Origin: Lachnospiraceae bacterium UBA2860
GTDB taxonomy: Bacteria; Bacillota; Clostridia; Lachnospirales; Lachnospiraceae
Direction: 5' to 3'
Length of the DNA: 14,915 bases
NCBI GenBank assembly: GCA_002350625.1
Contig: DEFE01000014.1
Span: 1-14,915 of the forward strand
Below, piece after piece: positions 14,838 to 14,915 of this stretch. Numbering within the stretch: position 1 is the first letter of the stretch; every line of letters begins with the position of its first letter. Position numbers and translations under genes: made by a program. Under the pieces are notes generated by a model, which saw only the letters and a program-made list of their open reading frames with translations, searched no databases and had not been told where the DNA came from.

Positions 14838-14871
14838 AAAAAGTCCGGCAGATGTTCTGCCGGGCTTTTTT
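14838..14871 (+). terminator. Intrinsic terminator at the end of the HtrA-ClpX-zinc-ribbon unit
   Basis: The arms CCGGCAGA (14845-14852) and TCTGCCGG (14856-14863) pair perfectly around a TGT loop. The stem extends through a T-G wobble and a G-C pair into five A-T pairs and ends in a run of six T. The A-tract on the 5' side means it could also work for converging transcription from the right. Confidence 0.92.
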
Positions 14872-14915
14872 GCAGACAATAAATACGCAGCAGCAGATCC
14901 ATGTTCTCTCTTTGC
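14872..14915. other. Right-edge sequence without a recognisable feature
   Basis: The last 44 nt after the terminator hold no start codon with a ribosome site and no promoter that I can support. Confidence 0.5.

Overview
The window is a GC-rich (about 60% by eye) stretch in which every credible gene lies on the + strand. Purine-rich Shine-Dalgarno sites (AAAGGAG, GGAGGA, AAGGGG), one TTG start, an LCP-family protein and the overall gene types suggest a Gram-positive, GC-rich Bacillota, possibly Lachnospiraceae-like. That placement is inference; no taxonomic marker gene is present.

Layout. (1) Positions 1-346 hold a non-coding tandem-repeat region with a roughly 25-bp period inside a 113-bp higher-order unit; it may continue upstream of the window. 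(2) Positions 379-6255 are a tightly packed polysaccharide operon: rfbD (last step of dTDP-L-rhamnose synthesis), a polytopic GT-C/DUF2142-like membrane protein translationally coupled through ATGA, a 606-aa tandem-domain family 2 glycosyltransferase, and a single-domain family 2 (rhamnosyltransferase-like) enzyme. (3) A sigma70-type promoter at 6295-6323 starts a second unit: a TTG-initiated polyprenyl-phosphate sugar-1-phosphate transferase (WcaJ/WbaP architecture) and an LCP (LytR-CpsA-Psr) protein. A strong intrinsic terminator follows at 9811-9854. (4) A further rhamnosyltransferase-like GT2 lies at 9885-10808. (5) Positions 10883-14821 hold an HtrA-like serine protease, a ClpX-type AAA+ unfoldase and a zinc-ribbon protein with six 11-residue repeats, closed by a terminator at 14838-14871.

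How the parts fit. The phosphoglycosyl transferase would load the first sugar-phosphate onto undecaprenyl phosphate. The GT2 enzymes, fed in part by dTDP-rhamnose, would extend the chain. The GT-C-like protein may add a sugar outside the membrane, and the LCP protein would move the finished glycan from lipid to cell wall. No flippase, polymerase or ABC exporter is visible, so the locus must extend upstream or use proteins encoded elsewhere. The last three genes look like a protein-quality-control operon rather than glycan genes.

Most unusual points: an insert of about 190 residues, rich in Asp/Glu/Gly and then Ser, placed inside the LCP catalytic domain; a ClpX homologue that keeps the ClpP-binding IGF motif but has lost the RKH pore-entrance motif; the hendecad repeats of the zinc-ribbon protein; and the repeat array at the left edge.
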